NCBI RefSeq assembly: GCF_042477335.2
Contig: NC_091245.1
Location: 113,866,501 to 113,930,500 of the forward strand
Reading direction: 5' to 3'
DNA: 64,000 nucleotides
DNA from: Ovis canadensis
Taxonomy: Eukaryota; Chordata; Mammalia; Artiodactyla; Bovidae
Shown here: positions 30,514-43,123 of the stretch, in pieces
Layout: every line of letters starts with the position of its first letter
How positions within the stretch are numbered: the stretch's first letter is position 1
Program-made: the position numbers and the translations under genes
Notes under the pieces: generated by a model
Database searches by the model: none
Seen by the model: the letters and a program-made list of their open reading frames with translations, nothing else
Told to the model about the DNA's origin: nothing

Positions 30514-32688
30514 GCCTTTCTTCTTCCTCTCCGCCTGCCACCTGCCCACGTCCTCGCTGGACACCCTGCCACCCTTTTCTTAGCCTACGCTTGCTCAGCG
30601 CTGCGCCAGAGGCCCCCGGGACCCTGCCCGTCCAGCCCCAGCACGATTCAGGCCACCTCCGCTGTCCCGCGGGGCAAAGGTTTTGGCCGCAGTGGCAACC
30701 TCGCGCCGCTTCCACCACGACGCGCCTGAGGCCTCCCATCCACCAGCGCCCCCCCCCAACCCCACCCCCCGCCTCCCTCCCTCCTGAGGGGCTGCGGCTG
30801 CTGCCCCTGGTGGTGGCGGTGATGCTCCTGGGCTTGTGCTGGTTCTCCTGCTGTGGGTGGTGGTGAGGAGGTGGGCTTGGATAGGGCCGGCGGCGGTAGG
30901 GGTGGGGGTAGGGCTGGGGGTAGGGGCGTGGGCTGTGGCGGTCGCCAGCTGGGGGCCAGCAGCGGCAGGGGCGGTGGCCACAGCCGAAGGTGAGCGAGGG
31001 GGATCTGCCTCTGGGAGTGGGGGCCGTGGCCACGGACCGCCTGCCTTGTCGTGTCTCTCATGCCAGCCACCTCTCTGGGCGGCTTGGCCAGTGCGTGCCA
31101 GGTCCCGGGCTGGCTGTGACTCCCGTGTGCCGCTGGCGACTCCAAGAGGGTTCTGGTCTTGAGTGGGCTCTGGGAGGCGGACCACGGCGCCCGGGAGGCA
31201 TGGGTAGCAGTTCAGTCGCCCGGGGGCAGCGATGCCTGCCAGGGAGGACAACCCGACCATCGTGCTGTTTCCCTTGCCTGACCACAGCTCTCAATCCTAC
31301 TGGACTGAGGCAAGATTTACCCAGGCCTCCCTCCCCCACTCGTAACCAAAGGTGGGCACTCGGGTGCACACACACACACACACACACACACAGAGCGCCC
31401 TCCAAACTGTCTATCCAGGATCCACTCCATCCCTCTCCCCACCCTGTCACCGTCTTCCCCTAGGAACTCTGCGCGAGGGTGATCCTCCAGCACAGTCTCC
31501 TCTTGGCCCCGTCTCGGCTGGTCTATCCCCAAAGGGTTTCACGTCTGTTCAAGGACTGTGTCCTTCGGAGGGGAAGTGGACGGCAGACGAAAGGCACCAA
31601 CGTGCGGTGAGGGCGGCACACTCGGGTGCGATGGCACAAAGGCGAGTGCCCTGTGGGAAAGGAGCCCCCGTGGCCCGACGTGTGCTTGCCGTCGCCAAAG
31701 GAGGTTTCCTCGAGGCCCCTGCCGGGGCTGTGGGCGTCAGAGTGCATGGGGGAGAGTATCGGAGGAAGGTGCTTGGGGCCATGGCTGGTGGGCGCCCCAC
31801 GTGGATCAGGGACCCGGGCAGGGCGATCGCGAGCAGAGGGCGCGGCGGCGAGCAGGGAGCTGGGAGGCAGGCCCCGGGGTGCTTGGTCGGGGCGTCTGCA
31901 TGGACGGCCGGCGGGAAGGGGCGGCGTGGGGCTCTCGGGGACCTGGCCGAAAGATCGGCAGGCCACTCGAGCAGGGCCTCTACAGAAGCATGGGCGCGGC
32001 GGCGAAGCCGTGCCAGGCACATGTGAGAGGCTGGGACGGATCTGCGGTAGGTAGGGGTGGGCGTGGGGGTTGGGCTGGGGCTGCGGAGCCAGAGGGAGGC
32101 CCGCACTGGTGAACGCCAGGGCAGGGCAGGCCAGGGCAGGACGTGTGAGGGATAGCCCGAGCTCCAGGGGGATGTTGGGTGGGGAGGTGGGGCCGAGCCT
32201 GGAGTCTGGCGGGAAAGGCAGAGGGCAGGCCGTGACAGTGACGGGGCTGTGGCGTGAGGAAGATGGCGGGTGAGCACTCCATTTGGGTCGGGTGGCGGGT
32301 GAGCGGGGGCGAGCCACACTGGTGCTCGGTGCCACAGGCTGCTCAGGCTCGGCGGCGGGCTGTGGCTCTGGGCGGAGGCTAGGACGCAGGCAAGCGAAGG
32401 ACAGAAACGGAGCGCCAGCGCCAGCTGGGGGCCAGACCCGGTCCGAGATGGGTGGGCCCACCGTACCGCCCCAGAGACCAAAGTCACCACCCATCGGGAG
32501 GGAGTGTCCAGTGTCGGGGGTGACACTGCTGGGGCCTCAGGGTGGGATGGGGCGGGGGTGGCTGGCAGCGCAGGTGGCTGTGATTTCATGAGGGCCAAGG
32601 AGAGCTCCCATGTGACCGGGCACAGTCAGCCCTCCAGGGCACACGCCCGCAGAGGGCAAACCTCGGGGAGGTCTGAGGGTCCGGACAC
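30514..32688. other. GC-rich spacer, no gene seen (U4)
   Basis: G-quadruplex motif at 30899-30926, (CA)13, CTCF-like site at 31830-31843. B-type throughout. Confidence 0.6.
31367..31392 (+). repeat. (CA)13 microsatellite (U4)
   Basis: Thirteen repeats. Confidence 0.97.
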
Positions 32689-33254
32689 CGCCACCGCCTC
32701 GGCAGCACCGCCTGCCAGGGCCCGTACACGGAGCAAACCCCAGCGCCCAGCCACACACGGCGGGCCCAAGAAGGGGTGGCATCGATGCAGCATGGCGCCA
32801 TCACTCAGGCATCAGAAACACGTCAAGAATTGCCAGTTGTCACAAGCAATGATGCAGCTGGAGACTCTTACACTCGGCGGAGAATGTCAGACCGCGTTGG
32901 ACCGAGGCATGTGGAGCATGGAAAATAATACAAAACGAAGCTATTTGCCAGGAGAAACCGACTCACGCAGAAACCCACCTTAGGGTAACGCAAGCGGAAA
33001 GGCAGCGCTGGAGGGATGACTGGGGAGCTGCAACGCACAGATACGCAGGACCCTGTCTAAAGGGAGAAGCGCCAAGGTTATCCAGTTCAACACAGGGAAT
33101 CAGCGTCAGTGCCCTGGAGTAACCTCAAGTGGAAAAGAATCTGAAACCATATATGACACTCGAGATCTGCACAAGCAAAACAGGATCACACTGCGGTCCA
33201 CCGGAAACCAGCACAATATTGGGAATCCACTGTACTTCCGCAACAACCGTGACT
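32689..33254 (+). mobile_element. Decayed LINE-1 3' end, relic A (U4)
   Basis: U4 copy of relic A. Confidence 0.74.
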
Positions 33255-33268
33255 ACGACGTCGGAGTA

Positions 33269-33966
33269 AGCTTTCAAAAGAAAACTAACTCAGCAGGCAA
33301 TGAAGTCAGCGGAAAACAGGTGAGCTATGCCAACCCCACCCTGGGTACATATCCACGAAAGGCGCAGCTCTTCATTCGGAAAGACACATGCAACCCCCAC
33401 AGTCACAGCAGCACCGTTTGCCATAGCCGAGACGTGGAGAAAACCCTAGTGCCCATCCCCAAAGGCTCAGCCACCAAGATGCAGTATCAGAGAAAGGGAG
33501 AGAATGGGATGTCACCGAGCCGTCCACAAGAGGCAGATAGTGTCACTGGCAGCAACGGCGGCTGGAGCTGCAGAATATTACCCTTGGTGAGGGAAGTCAA
33601 ACAGACAAGGTCACGGATGGGTGGACTCTAAAGTGTTGTACAAATGAATCCCTGGGCCAACCAGCCACAGACTCTCAGACACAGGAAAGCCGCTTGGGGC
33701 TTCCCAAGGGCGCAGTCAGGGACCGAGGGATGATTGAGGAGCCGGGCTCAACGGATCAACCGTACCAGTACTGCGTAGGAAGGGGAGGAGGAACAAGGAC
33801 ACGCGGGATACCGCAGGGAATGAGATCCCATATGCTGTCATCACCCGCAATGGAAACGAGCTGAACACATGAGCCCCCCCCCCCACCCACCCACAGACAG
33901 GACTGAACCCCAACGCTGTACAGCGGAAACGCACACCAGGTTGTAGATCAACTACGCTTCCAGGAC
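33269..33966 (+). mobile_element. Decayed LINE-1 3' end, relic B (U4/U5 junction)
   Basis: Copy of relic B with a C-run of 11. Confidence 0.77.
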
Positions 33967-33968
33967 AA

Positions 33969-34661
33969 GTGCTACTCCGTCGAAGTCAGTCAGTCGAGGA
34001 TCAGTCCAGCAATAGGAAAAAGAAGAGCTTCCATTATGATCCAGGAAAGCCAACCCTGGGCACGCGTCGGGAAAAGACGACAAATACCCCTAATGGGGAG
34101 AGATGCAGGCATCCCCCAGGGTCACCGCAGCCCTCTGTGCCGGAGCCGAGACCCGCGGGAAACGCCCAAGTGCCCGTCGGCACGTGGCCGGCACAAGAAG
34201 GTGAGGGATATCTGTACCGTGGAATATGACGCAGCCCTCAAGAAGGAGCCGCCATCGCCATGGGCCGCAAGGTCAGACGGACCCACAGAAGGGTCCGCTC
34301 AGTGAAGTGAGTCGCTTGGATCGGGAGAAAGCTCTGTGGACTCTTAACGACGAATACAGACGAATCTATGCGCAAAGGGGAAAGCGACCTGGAGACCCCG
34401 AAAACGTACATAGGGCTACCCAAGGGGAAAGGCAGGGAGGGACGAAGTTGAAGTCGGATCAAGAGATAGGAAAGACTGTGCTTACAGTAGAAGAGCAACA
34501 GAGCTTTCCTCTGTAGCAGGAGAAGTGTATCTGTATTTCGCCCTCACCTACACTGGAAGACCACCTGGCAAAGAACAGGGGACTGAATCACTTTGCCGGG
34601 CACCTGAGACTCACCCAGGAATGTGAATCCGTTCTACTTGTGTTCGAAGAAGCAGAAAAAG
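33969..34661 (+). mobile_element. Decayed LINE-1 3' end, relic C (U5)
   Basis: Shares 'tttcgccctc' (near 34536) with U4. Confidence 0.77.
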
Positions 34662-35535
34662 GAGCAGGCCGTGGCTTGAAGCGGGGGGTGGGGGGAGGCA
34701 GGCCAGTGGGACAGATGCAAAGGCAGGTTCCTTGGCAAGAGTGGGATTTGGAACGGCTCAGGGAGGAACGGGGCGTGGGGGGCGGGGTGTGTGGAGATGG
34801 GGGAGGCGGGGAGCTGGGGGTGGGATGGGTGCATGTGGGGGAGTAGGGGGACGGTGAGGCTGCAGGCTGAGGTGGGGGTGCTCTTGGGGCAGGGCTGATG
34901 CTGAGGTGAGGCGCGCAAGAGGGTTTCAGGGGGAAGGGGTGGTGTTTGAGGCGGTGAGGGCGTTGCTGTTGGAAACCTGTTTCTGCCGAGGCCAGGCCCG
35001 AGGGCGAGGGCCGGCAGCTGGTGGACTTCTTTGGAACTCGTCCTGCAAGACGTGGTCCAGGGACCCTGCAGGCAAAAGGGAGGTATGCTTGCCAGATGTG
35101 GCAGCTCCCTTGCTCCTGGCTGTGCAAACGTAGTGTGATTGATTTCTCTCGGAGTGTGGGGAGAGTGAGGCAGGGAGCTTGGAGACGGACGTTGTGAAAG
35201 ATGAAGTGTGGTGCGGGCGGCTGCCAGCGGTGGGGTATTCCTGCCAGTGCAGTCCCCGAGCCCTCGGCTGGGTCCGGGTGAGGACGCGAGCAAACACAAG
35301 AAAGGTGCCTGGACGCACGGGCGGCTGAGCCCGCAGGGTTTGGGGCCACGAAGGCTTGGCAGCAGGGCCTTTTGTGGGTGAGGTGGGGAGGGGTCCTGGG
35401 CGTCTGTGTGGGAGAGGCAGCGGGCGGCAGGTAGCCAGCCAGCGTTTGCAGGAGCGCTGCCTCGAGCGCGTTTCAGCGGGCAGACCTAGTTGGGCTCTGG
35501 GGCCGCACCGTGGGACCAAAAGGGGACGCTGGGGC
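34662..35535. other. G-rich spacer, no gene seen (U5)
   Basis: A-type base G in 'aacctgttt' near 34978. Confidence 0.6.
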
Positions 35536-35606
35536 TGCATGGGCCGGGAATCGAACCCGGGCCTCCCGCGTGGCAGGCGAGAATTCTACCACTGAACCAC
35601 CCATGC
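35536..35606 (-). tRNA. tRNA-Gly-GCC: tRNA-Gly (anticodon GCC), U5
   Basis: Identical to the U1 gene. Confidence 0.98.
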
Positions 35607-37099
35607 ACCGGTGGCCAGCGCCGCCCGTCGCTGCCCCTCAGGCGCTGGCCGCCACCCGCCCGCCGCTGCTCACTGCTCGCCCGTGGGCATCTCTCTGCCC
35701 CGTTGCAGCGGGAGACGACGGGCGGGCGACCTGTAAGACAGGATCCGGGCACGTGCAGGACCCCGGGGCGCGGCGCTCTCGGAGGGAGCCCGGGGCGACG
35801 GGACGCGGGCCCACGCGGCCCGTCCCGCGCCTTCTGCGCCGACCACGGCCGCCGCGACCCTGTCGGTGTCGCGTGAGGGCGCCGGGAGCCGACGCCGTCT
35901 GCCCGGCGCCGGGATCCCTGTCAGGTGCAGGCGCTGCGTGGTCGCTGCGGCCGCGCGCAGACGTGCCTCTCAGCGACCGCCGGGTCCCGACCCAAAGTCC
36001 CTCTGGCGGGCTGGCTTTCCGGCCGTGCCGGGGTGGGGCGTGCGAGAGCGGGCGGGGGAAGGGACGCCGGGCTCGGTCTGTGCGGGAAGCGCGAGCGCGG
36101 GAGGGCGACGCCTCCGAGCGCCTCCGCCACCGCCCCCTACCCGCCCTCCCCCCGCCATCCCATCCTTAGACCCGCGCTCAGGCCCAGGGACCCAAAGGCG
36201 TGTGAGCCTGGCTCCTGCGCTCTGGCCGACCGCGCTCCCGGGGTCCGGCTCTGACGGGGTGGTGGTGGTGAGCAGGGGCCCTTTGGCAGCGCGGCTCCTG
36301 GCTCGGGGACTGCGGGCTGAGAGGCAGGGAGCGCGCCAGGGCGGGCTTGGCTCCGGCCGGGGCAGCGGCTTCCCACGGGAACGGGCGCCGTGGCGCCGAG
36401 GTCGGGGGCGCGGGCCGGGCGCCGGGGGGTGGGCTGGACGGGCACGCAGGGCTTCCGCTCCCTCCCCAGCGGAGCACCCTTCCCGGGACGGACTCGTGCA
36501 AGGAAGGCCGGTGTGCGCTGGCCAGCAGGAAGGCTGGATGGCACGCGTCCAGGGCGGGCGGCAGGCAGGTTGCGGCCCGGCCAAGAACGCACGGCGGAGA
36601 AGGGTCGAGGGCACGCGGCAGCCCCTTGGCGGGCAAGGCGGGGGCTCGGCCGCCTCGCTGTGGCTGGGGAGCGCAGGCGGGCCGGCGGGGCGGGCGCGGA
36701 GGACGGGGTGCCGGCCTGGCGGGAGAGCTGGCGGGGGCAGCCGTGGAAGCAAGGCTGCGAGGGCGAGTAGGCCGTTCCCCGGGCAGAAGTCGGAGCGCCG
36801 GCGAAGGGAGGAGGGCTTGCCACCCGCCGCGGGGCTGCGTGCTTCGGCGCGGCCGGGGGCGGGGCGCGGCGGGGCTGTGGGAGTGGAAGTGGGAGGGTGG
36901 GCGAGTGTGGGCCAGGGGGAGGCAGGGAGGCAGGAAAAGCAGCAGCTGCAGCTGCAGCCAGCTGGCGAGGAAAGATGCGCTGAGAAGGACTGAAGGTGCC
37001 TTCTGTGGGGGTGCAGGTGGCGGCGGGAGGGCGTGTGTGGAGAAAGGCAGTGGCGCGCGGAGGACGGGTGCGTTTGTCCGGCGGGCCAAAAGGCTGGCT

Positions 37100-37182
37100 T
37101 GTCAGGAGTGGGATTCGAACCCACGCCTCCAGGGGAGACTGCGACCTGAACGCAGCGCCTTAGACCGCTCGGCCATCCTGAC
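37100..37182 (-). tRNA. tRNA-Leu-CAG: tRNA-Leu (anticodon CAG), U5
   Basis: Identical to the U1 gene. Confidence 0.98.
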
Positions 37183-37276
37183 GGCGGGCCTGGCTGGGCG
37201 CGTGGCCGCTCGCCTGGCTGGGACCCGACGCGGCGCGAGCACCGGCGCCCTTGGCGGGCCGCGGGCGGCGCCACGC

Positions 37277-37300
37277 CAGGCAGGCAGGCAGGCAGGCAGG
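37277..37300 (+). repeat. (CAGG)6 microsatellite (U5)
   Basis: Six repeats, although the unit is otherwise closest to U1, which has eight. Confidence 0.95.
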
Positions 37301-37737
37301 CGGGCGGGCGTCCGGAGTGGGGGTCGACGGAGCCGGCGCGCGGCGGCCGGCCGAGGCGCCTGGCTCCGCCGCCGCTCGCGCCGCGGACCCAGAGGGCCCT
37401 GGGCGGGCCGGCCCCTCCCCACCCGCGCCTGTCCTGGCCCGACGCCGGCCGGCGCGCGCCCACCGTGTCGTCGCAGCCCCGCTTGCCTTCTCGCGCCCCC
37501 TTCTCCCGGCGGAACGCCCGCGTTGGAGGCAAGAGGCGGCGCGCTGGGGAGGGTCCAGTGCCCCGGGGGTCCGGGTCCCTGTCGGGGTGGCGGGCTGCCG
37601 CTGTGACCGAGGCGGTTGGTCTGGTGCGCGGTTGGGTCGGGACCCGTGGTGGCCGGCGGCCCGTGCTGGGCAAGGGGAGGCGTGGGCAGGCAGCCCGAGA
37701 GCCCGAGGGCGGCCGGGCGGCAGGACGGTCGCCGCCG

Positions 37738-37809
37738 TCCTCGTTAGTATAGTGGTGAGTATCCCCGCCTGTCACGCGGGAGACCGGGGTTCGATTCCCC
37801 GACGGGGAG
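37738..37809 (+). tRNA. tRNA-Asp-GTC: tRNA-Asp (anticodon GTC), U5
   Basis: Identical to the U1 gene. Confidence 0.98.
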
Positions 37810-38550
37810 GCAACACACCCTTTTTGGTGGCCGCGGTCGCTCTCTGTCCTGCCGCCAGGCCCCGGAGGGCCCTTCGCCTCCTCCCGACGTCTTTGGGCGA
37901 GGCGCCAGGGCGCCGCCGACGGCGGTGCCCGGCCTAGCTCCCGGCGACCCCCTCTGCCCGTGCAGCGCTCCAGCCTGAGCCCTTTGTCGTCGGCGGGCGC
38001 ACGGTCGCCACGGCGGAGCGAGGGCCTCCTTGGCGACCCCACGGCCTTGCCCGACCATAGCCGGATCTGGCGGCCGGCCGGCCGCCCGCCCACGCGCCGA
38101 CCCCCAGTGGCTGCCTGAGTGGGCTCGTAGGCTCGCGACGGCCCCGCCGCGTGCAGGCAGGTGGGTCCCGTGTCCCCTTGTCGTCGTGGGAAGTGGCCTC
38201 GCTCAGCGCCCGGTGGAGTAGCGCTTTGGCCAGCTGGGTGCTGGAAGCTGCGTGCCCCGCGTTGCCCGCCGGGGGTGAGGGCGGGGAGGCGTTGGCGGGC
38301 CGCGGCGGGGAGCGAAGGGCCGGAGGGCCGCAAGGCCGCGGGGGCGCCGCCCTGGGGCGGTGCGGCCGGTGGATTCCCGGCGACCGCGTGGCGCTGGCGC
38401 GCTTGGGGCGCCGCGTGGCTGCTGGGAGCGCCGGCGGCGGCGGCGCAAGCCTCCGGCTGACGGGGCGTCGGGGCAGGGATGCGGAGGCGGCGGCGAGAGT
38501 ATGCTGGGGCGAGCCCGGGGCCGGCGTCTGGCGGCCGCCCGGGCTGTGGA

Positions 38551-38622
38551 GCGTTGGTGGTATAGTGGTGAGCATAGCTGCCTTCCAAGCAGTTGACCCG
38601 GGTTCGATTCCCGGCCAACGCA
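38551..38622 (+). tRNA. tRNA-Gly-TCC: tRNA-Gly (anticodon TCC), U5
   Basis: Identical to the U1 gene. The downstream flank is A-type ('ggcaagggcg'). Confidence 0.98.
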
Positions 38623-38900
38623 GCGGGCCGACCTTTTGCTGAGTTCCAGCGCTCTCCCGGCAAGGGCGTTCGGGGGGCAGAGAGGTGGGAGCAGGGAGCC
38701 AGCCCGCTGGCCGGCGGCTTTTGGCGTGTGTGCGAGAAGCCGGCGGCGCGCGCGGTGTTTTGAGGGTGCTGAAAGCAAGACGGCACGGCAGGGCAGGCGG
38801 CTGGACTTGCAAAGGCCGGGTGTGGGCAGCAAGGTGGCACGGGCGGGTGGCATGGAGGCGCGGGGCTCACCAGGAGCAGGCGAGGGCTGAACCCCGACGC

Positions 38901-38972
38901 TCCCTGGTGGTCTAGTGGTTAGGATTCGGCGCTCTCACCGCCGCGGCCCAGGTTCGATTCCCGGTCAGGGAA
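38901..38972 (+). tRNA. tRNA-Glu-CTC: tRNA-Glu (anticodon CTC), allele A, U5
   Basis: Base 50 (38950) is A, giving the T-stem mismatch as in U1. Both flanks are A-type. Confidence 0.96.
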
Positions 38973-39823
38973 GCCTTTCTTCTTCCTCTCCGCCTGCCAC
39001 CTGCCCACGTCCTCGCTGGACACCCTGCCACCCTTTTCTTAGCCTACGCTTGCTCAGCGCTGCGCCAGAGGCCCCCGGGACCCTGCCCGTCCAGCCCCAG
39101 CACGATTCAGGCCACCTCCGCCGTCCCGCGGGGCAAAGGTTTTGGCCGCAGTGGCAACCTCGCGCCGCTTCCACCACGACGCGCCTGAGGCCTCCCATCC
39201 ACCAGCCCCCCCCCCAACCCCACCCCCCGCCTCCCTCCCTCCTGAGGGGCTGCGGCTGCTGCCCCTGGTGGTGGCGGTGATGCTCCTGGGCTTGTGCTGG
39301 TTCTCCTGCTGTGGGTGGTGGTGAGGAGGTGGGCTTGGATAGGGCCGGCGGCGGTAGGGGTGGGGGTAGGGCTGGGGGTAGGGGCGTGGGCTGTGGCGGT
39401 CGCCAGCTGGGGGCCAGCAGCGGCAGGGGCGGTGGCCACAGCCGAAGGTGAGCGAGGGGGATCTGCCTCTGGGAGTGGGGGCCGTGGCCACGGACCGCCT
39501 GCCTTGTCGTGTCTCTCATGCCAGCCACCTCTCTGGGCGGCTTGGCCAGTGCGTGCCAGGTCCCGGGCTGGCTGTGACTCCCGTGTGCCGCTGGCGACTC
39601 CAAGAGGGTTCTGGTCTTGAGTGGGCTCTGGGAGGCGGACCACGGCGCCCGGGAGGCATGGGTAGCAGTTCAGTCGCCCGGGGGCAGCGATGCCTGCCAG
39701 GGAGGACAACCCGACCATCGTGCTGTTTCCCTTGCCTGACCACAGCTCTCAATCCTACTGGACTGAGGCAAGATTTACCCAGGCCTCCCTCCCCCACTCG
39801 TAACCAAAGGTGGGCACTCGGGT

Positions 39824-39859
<36 letters not shown>

Positions 39860-41152
39860 CGCCCTCCAAACTGTCTATCCAGGATCCACTCCATCCCTCT
39901 CCCCACCCTGTCACCGTCTTCCCCTAGGAACTCTGCGCGAGGGTGATCCTCCAGCACAGTCTCCTCTTGGCCCCGTCTCGGCTGGTCTATCCCCAAAGGG
40001 TTTCACGTCTGTTCAAGGACTGTGTCCTTCGGAGGGGAAGTGGACGGCAGACGAAAGGCACCAACGTGCGGCGAGGGCGGCACACTCGGGTGCGATGGCA
40101 CAAAGGCGAGTGCCCTGTGGGAAAGGAGCCCCCGTGGCCCGACGTGTGCTTGCCGTCGCCAAAGGAGGTTTCCTCGAGGCCCCTGCCGGGGCTGTGGGCG
40201 TCAGAGTGCATGGGGGAGAGTATCGGAGGAAGGTGCTTGGGGCCATGGCTGGTGGGCGCCCCACGTGGATCAGGGACCCGGGCAGGGCGATCGCGAGCAG
40301 AGGGCGCGGCGGCGAGCAGGGAGCTGGGAGGCAGGCCCCGGGGTGCTTGGTCGGGGCGTCTGCATGGACGGCCGGCGGGAAGGGGCGGCGTGGGGCTCTC
40401 GGGGACCTGGCCGAAAGATCGGCAGGCCACTCGAGCAGGGCCTCTACAGAAGCATGGGCGCGGCGGCGAAGCCGTGCCAGGCACATGTGAGAGGCTGGGA
40501 CGGATCTGCGGTAGGTAGGGGTGGGCGTGGGGGTTGGGCTGGGGCTGCGGAGCCAGAGGGAGGCCCGCACTGGTGAACGCCAGGGCAGGGCAGGCCAGGG
40601 CAGGACGTGTGAGGGATAGCCCGAGCTCCAGGGGGATGTTGGGTGGGGAGGTGGGGCCGAGCCTGGAGTCTGGCGGGAAAGGCAGAGGGCAGGCCGTGAC
40701 AGTGACGGGGCTGTGGCGTGAGGAAGATGGCGGGTGAGCACTCCATTTGGGTCGGGTGGCGGGTGAGCGGGGGCGAGCCACACTGGTGCTCGGTGCCACA
40801 GGCTGCTCAGGCTCGGCGGCGGGCTGTGGCTCTGGGCGGAGGCTAGGACGCAGGCAAGCGAAGGACAGAAACGGAGCGCCAGCGCCAGCTGGGGGCCAGA
40901 CCCGGTCCGAGATGGGTGGGCCCACCGTACCGCCCCAGAGACCAAAGTCACCACCCATCGGGAGGGAGTGTCCAGTGTCGGGGGTGACACTGCTGGGGCC
41001 TCAGGGTGGGATGGGGCGGGGGTGGCTGGCAGCGCAGGTGGCTGTGATTTCATGAGGGCCAAGGAGAGCTCCCATGTGACCGGGCACAGTCAGCCCTCCA
41101 GGGCACACGCCCGCAGAGGGCAAACCTCGGGGAGGTCTGAGGGTCCGGACAC
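38973..41152. other. GC-rich spacer, no gene seen (U5)
   Basis: G-quadruplex motif at 39357-39384, (CA)16, CTCF-like site at 40294-40307. A-type bases as in U1. Confidence 0.6.
39825..39856 (+). repeat. (CA)16 microsatellite (U5)
   Basis: Sixteen repeats, shared only with U1. Confidence 0.97.
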
Positions 41153-41718
41153 CGCCACCGCCTCGGCAGCACCGCCTGCCAGGGCCCGTACACGGAGCAA
41201 ACCCCAGCGCCCAGCCACACACGGCGGGCCCAAGAAGGGGTGGCATCGATGCAGCATGGCGCCATCACTCAGGCATCAGAAACACGTCAAGAATTGCCAG
41301 TTGTCACAAGCAATGATGCAGCTGGAGACTCTTACACTCGGCGGAGAATGTCAGACCGCGTTGGACCGAGGCATGTGGAGCATGGAAAATAATACAAAAC
41401 GAAGCTATTTGCCAGGAGAAACCGACTCACGCAGAAACCCACCTTAGGGTAACGCAAGCGGAAAGGCAGCGCTGGAGGGATGACTGGGGAGCTGCAACGC
41501 ACAGATACGCAGGACCCTGTCTAAAGGGAGAAGCGCCAAGGTTATCCAGTTCAACACAGGGAATCAGCGTCAGTGCCCTGGAGTAACCTCAAGTGGAAAA
41601 GAATCTGAAACCATATATGACACTCGAGATCTGCACAAGCAAAACAGGATCACACTGCGGTCCACCGGAAACCAGCACAATATTGGGAATCCACTGTACT
41701 TCCGCAACAACCGTGACT
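41153..41718 (+). mobile_element. Decayed LINE-1 3' end, relic A (U5)
   Basis: U5 copy of relic A. Confidence 0.74.
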
Positions 41719-41732
41719 ACGACGTCGGAGTA

Positions 41733-42428
41733 AGCTTTCAAAAGAAAACTAACTCAGCAGGCAATGAAGTCAGCGGAAAACAGGTGAGCTATGCCAACCC
41801 CACCCTGGGTACATATCCACGAAAGGCGCAGCTCTTCATTCGGAAAGACACATGCAACCCCCACAGTCACAGCAGCACCGTTTGCCATAGCCGAGACGTG
41901 GAGAAAACCCTAGTGCCCATCCCCAAAGGCTCAGCCACCAAGATGCAGTATCAGAGAAAGGGAGAGAATGGGATGTCACCGAGCCGTCCACAAGAGGCAG
42001 ATAGTGTCACTGGCAGCAACGGCGGCTGGAGCTGCAGAATATTACCCTTGGTGAGGGAAGTCAAACAGACAAGGTCACGGATGGGTGGACTCTAAAGTGT
42101 TGTACAAATGAATCCCTGGGCCAACCAGCCACAGACTCTCAGACACAGGAAAGCCGCTTGGGGCTTCCCAAGGGCGCAGTCAGGGACCGAGGGATGATTG
42201 AGGAGCCGGGCTCAACGGATCAACCGTACCAGTACTGCGTAGGAAGGGGAGGAGGAACAAGGACACGCGGGATACCGCAGGGAATGAGATCCCATATGCT
42301 GTCATCACCCGCAATGGAAACGAGCTGAACACATGAGCCCCCCCCCACCCACCCACAGACAGGACTGAACCCCAACGCTGTACAGCGGAAACGCACACCA
42401 GGTTGTAGATCAACTACGCTTCCAGGAC
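41733..42428 (+). mobile_element. Decayed LINE-1 3' end, relic B (U5/U6 junction)
   Basis: Copy of relic B with a C-run of 9. Confidence 0.77.
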
Positions 42429-42430
42429 AA

Positions 42431-43123
42431 GTGCTACTCCGTCGAAGTCAGTCAGTCGAGGATCAGTCCAGCAATAGGAAAAAGAAGAGCTTCCATTATG
42501 ATCCAGGAAAGCCAACCCTGGGCACGCGTCGGGAAAAGACGACAAATACCCCTAATGGGGAGAGATGCAGGCATCCCCCAGGGTCACCGCAGCCCTCTGT
42601 GCCGGAGCCGAGACCCGCGGGAAACGCCCAAGTGCCCGTCGGCACGTGGCCGGCACAAGAAGGTGAGGGATATCTGTACCGTGGAATATGACGCAGCCCT
42701 CAAGAAGGAGCCGCCATCGCCATGGGCCGCAAGGTCAGACGGACCCACAGAAGGGTCCGCTCAGTGAAGTGAGTCGCTTGGATCGGGAGAAAGCTCTGTG
42801 GACTCTTAACGACGAATACAGACGAATCTATGCGCAAAGGGGAAAGCGACCTGGAGACCCCGAAAACGTACATAGGGCTACCCAAGGGGAAAGGCAGGGA
42901 GGGACGAAGTTGAAGTCGGATCAAGAGATAGGAAAGACTGTGCTTACAGTAGAAGAGCAACAGAGCTTTCCTCTGTAGCAGGAGAAGTGTATCTGTATCT
43001 CGCCTTCACCTACACTGGAAGACCACCTGGCAAAGAACAGGGGACTGAATCACTTTGCCGGGCACCTGAGACTCACCCAGGAATGTGAATCCGTTCTACT
43101 TGTGTTCGAAGAAGCAGAAAAAG
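42431..43123 (+). mobile_element. Decayed LINE-1 3' end, relic C (U6)
   Basis: U6 copy of relic C. Confidence 0.77.

Larger units (their letters stand above)
25395..33854. repeat. Tandem tRNA array unit U4 (8460 bp), recombinant
   Basis: The left part (L1 relic C to at least 27530) carries A-type variants shared with U5 and partly U1. From about 29900 on it carries B-type variants shared with U6 and U7 (Glu allele G, CA13). The C-run at its start is 11 long. It is a hybrid of the two unit types. Confidence 0.97.
35536..38972. other. CpG-dense five-gene tRNA block (U5)
   Basis: Gene-free gaps are 35607-37099, 37183-37737, 37810-38550 and 38623-38900. A-type markers are found at both ends. 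Confidence 0.75.
33855..42318. repeat. Tandem tRNA array unit U5 (8464 bp)
   Basis: A-type in both halves, like U1: Glu allele A, CA16, 'ctggacttgc' before Glu and 'cctccgccgt' after it. It differs from U1 by (CAGG)6, an 11-base C-run and the 'tttcgccctc' variant near 34536 shared only with U4. Confidence 0.98.

Noticed and set aside
35970-38870. A 966-codon open frame on the minus strand, with versions of 882-947 codons in other units
   Set aside because: It runs across three tRNA genes and reads them antisense, giving the tell-tale peptides GNRTRVNCLEGS (Gly-TCC) and GNRTPVSRVTGGD (Asp). Its composition is proline, arginine and alanine as expected from GC-rich stop-poor DNA, and unit differences break it up freely. 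It is not a gene.
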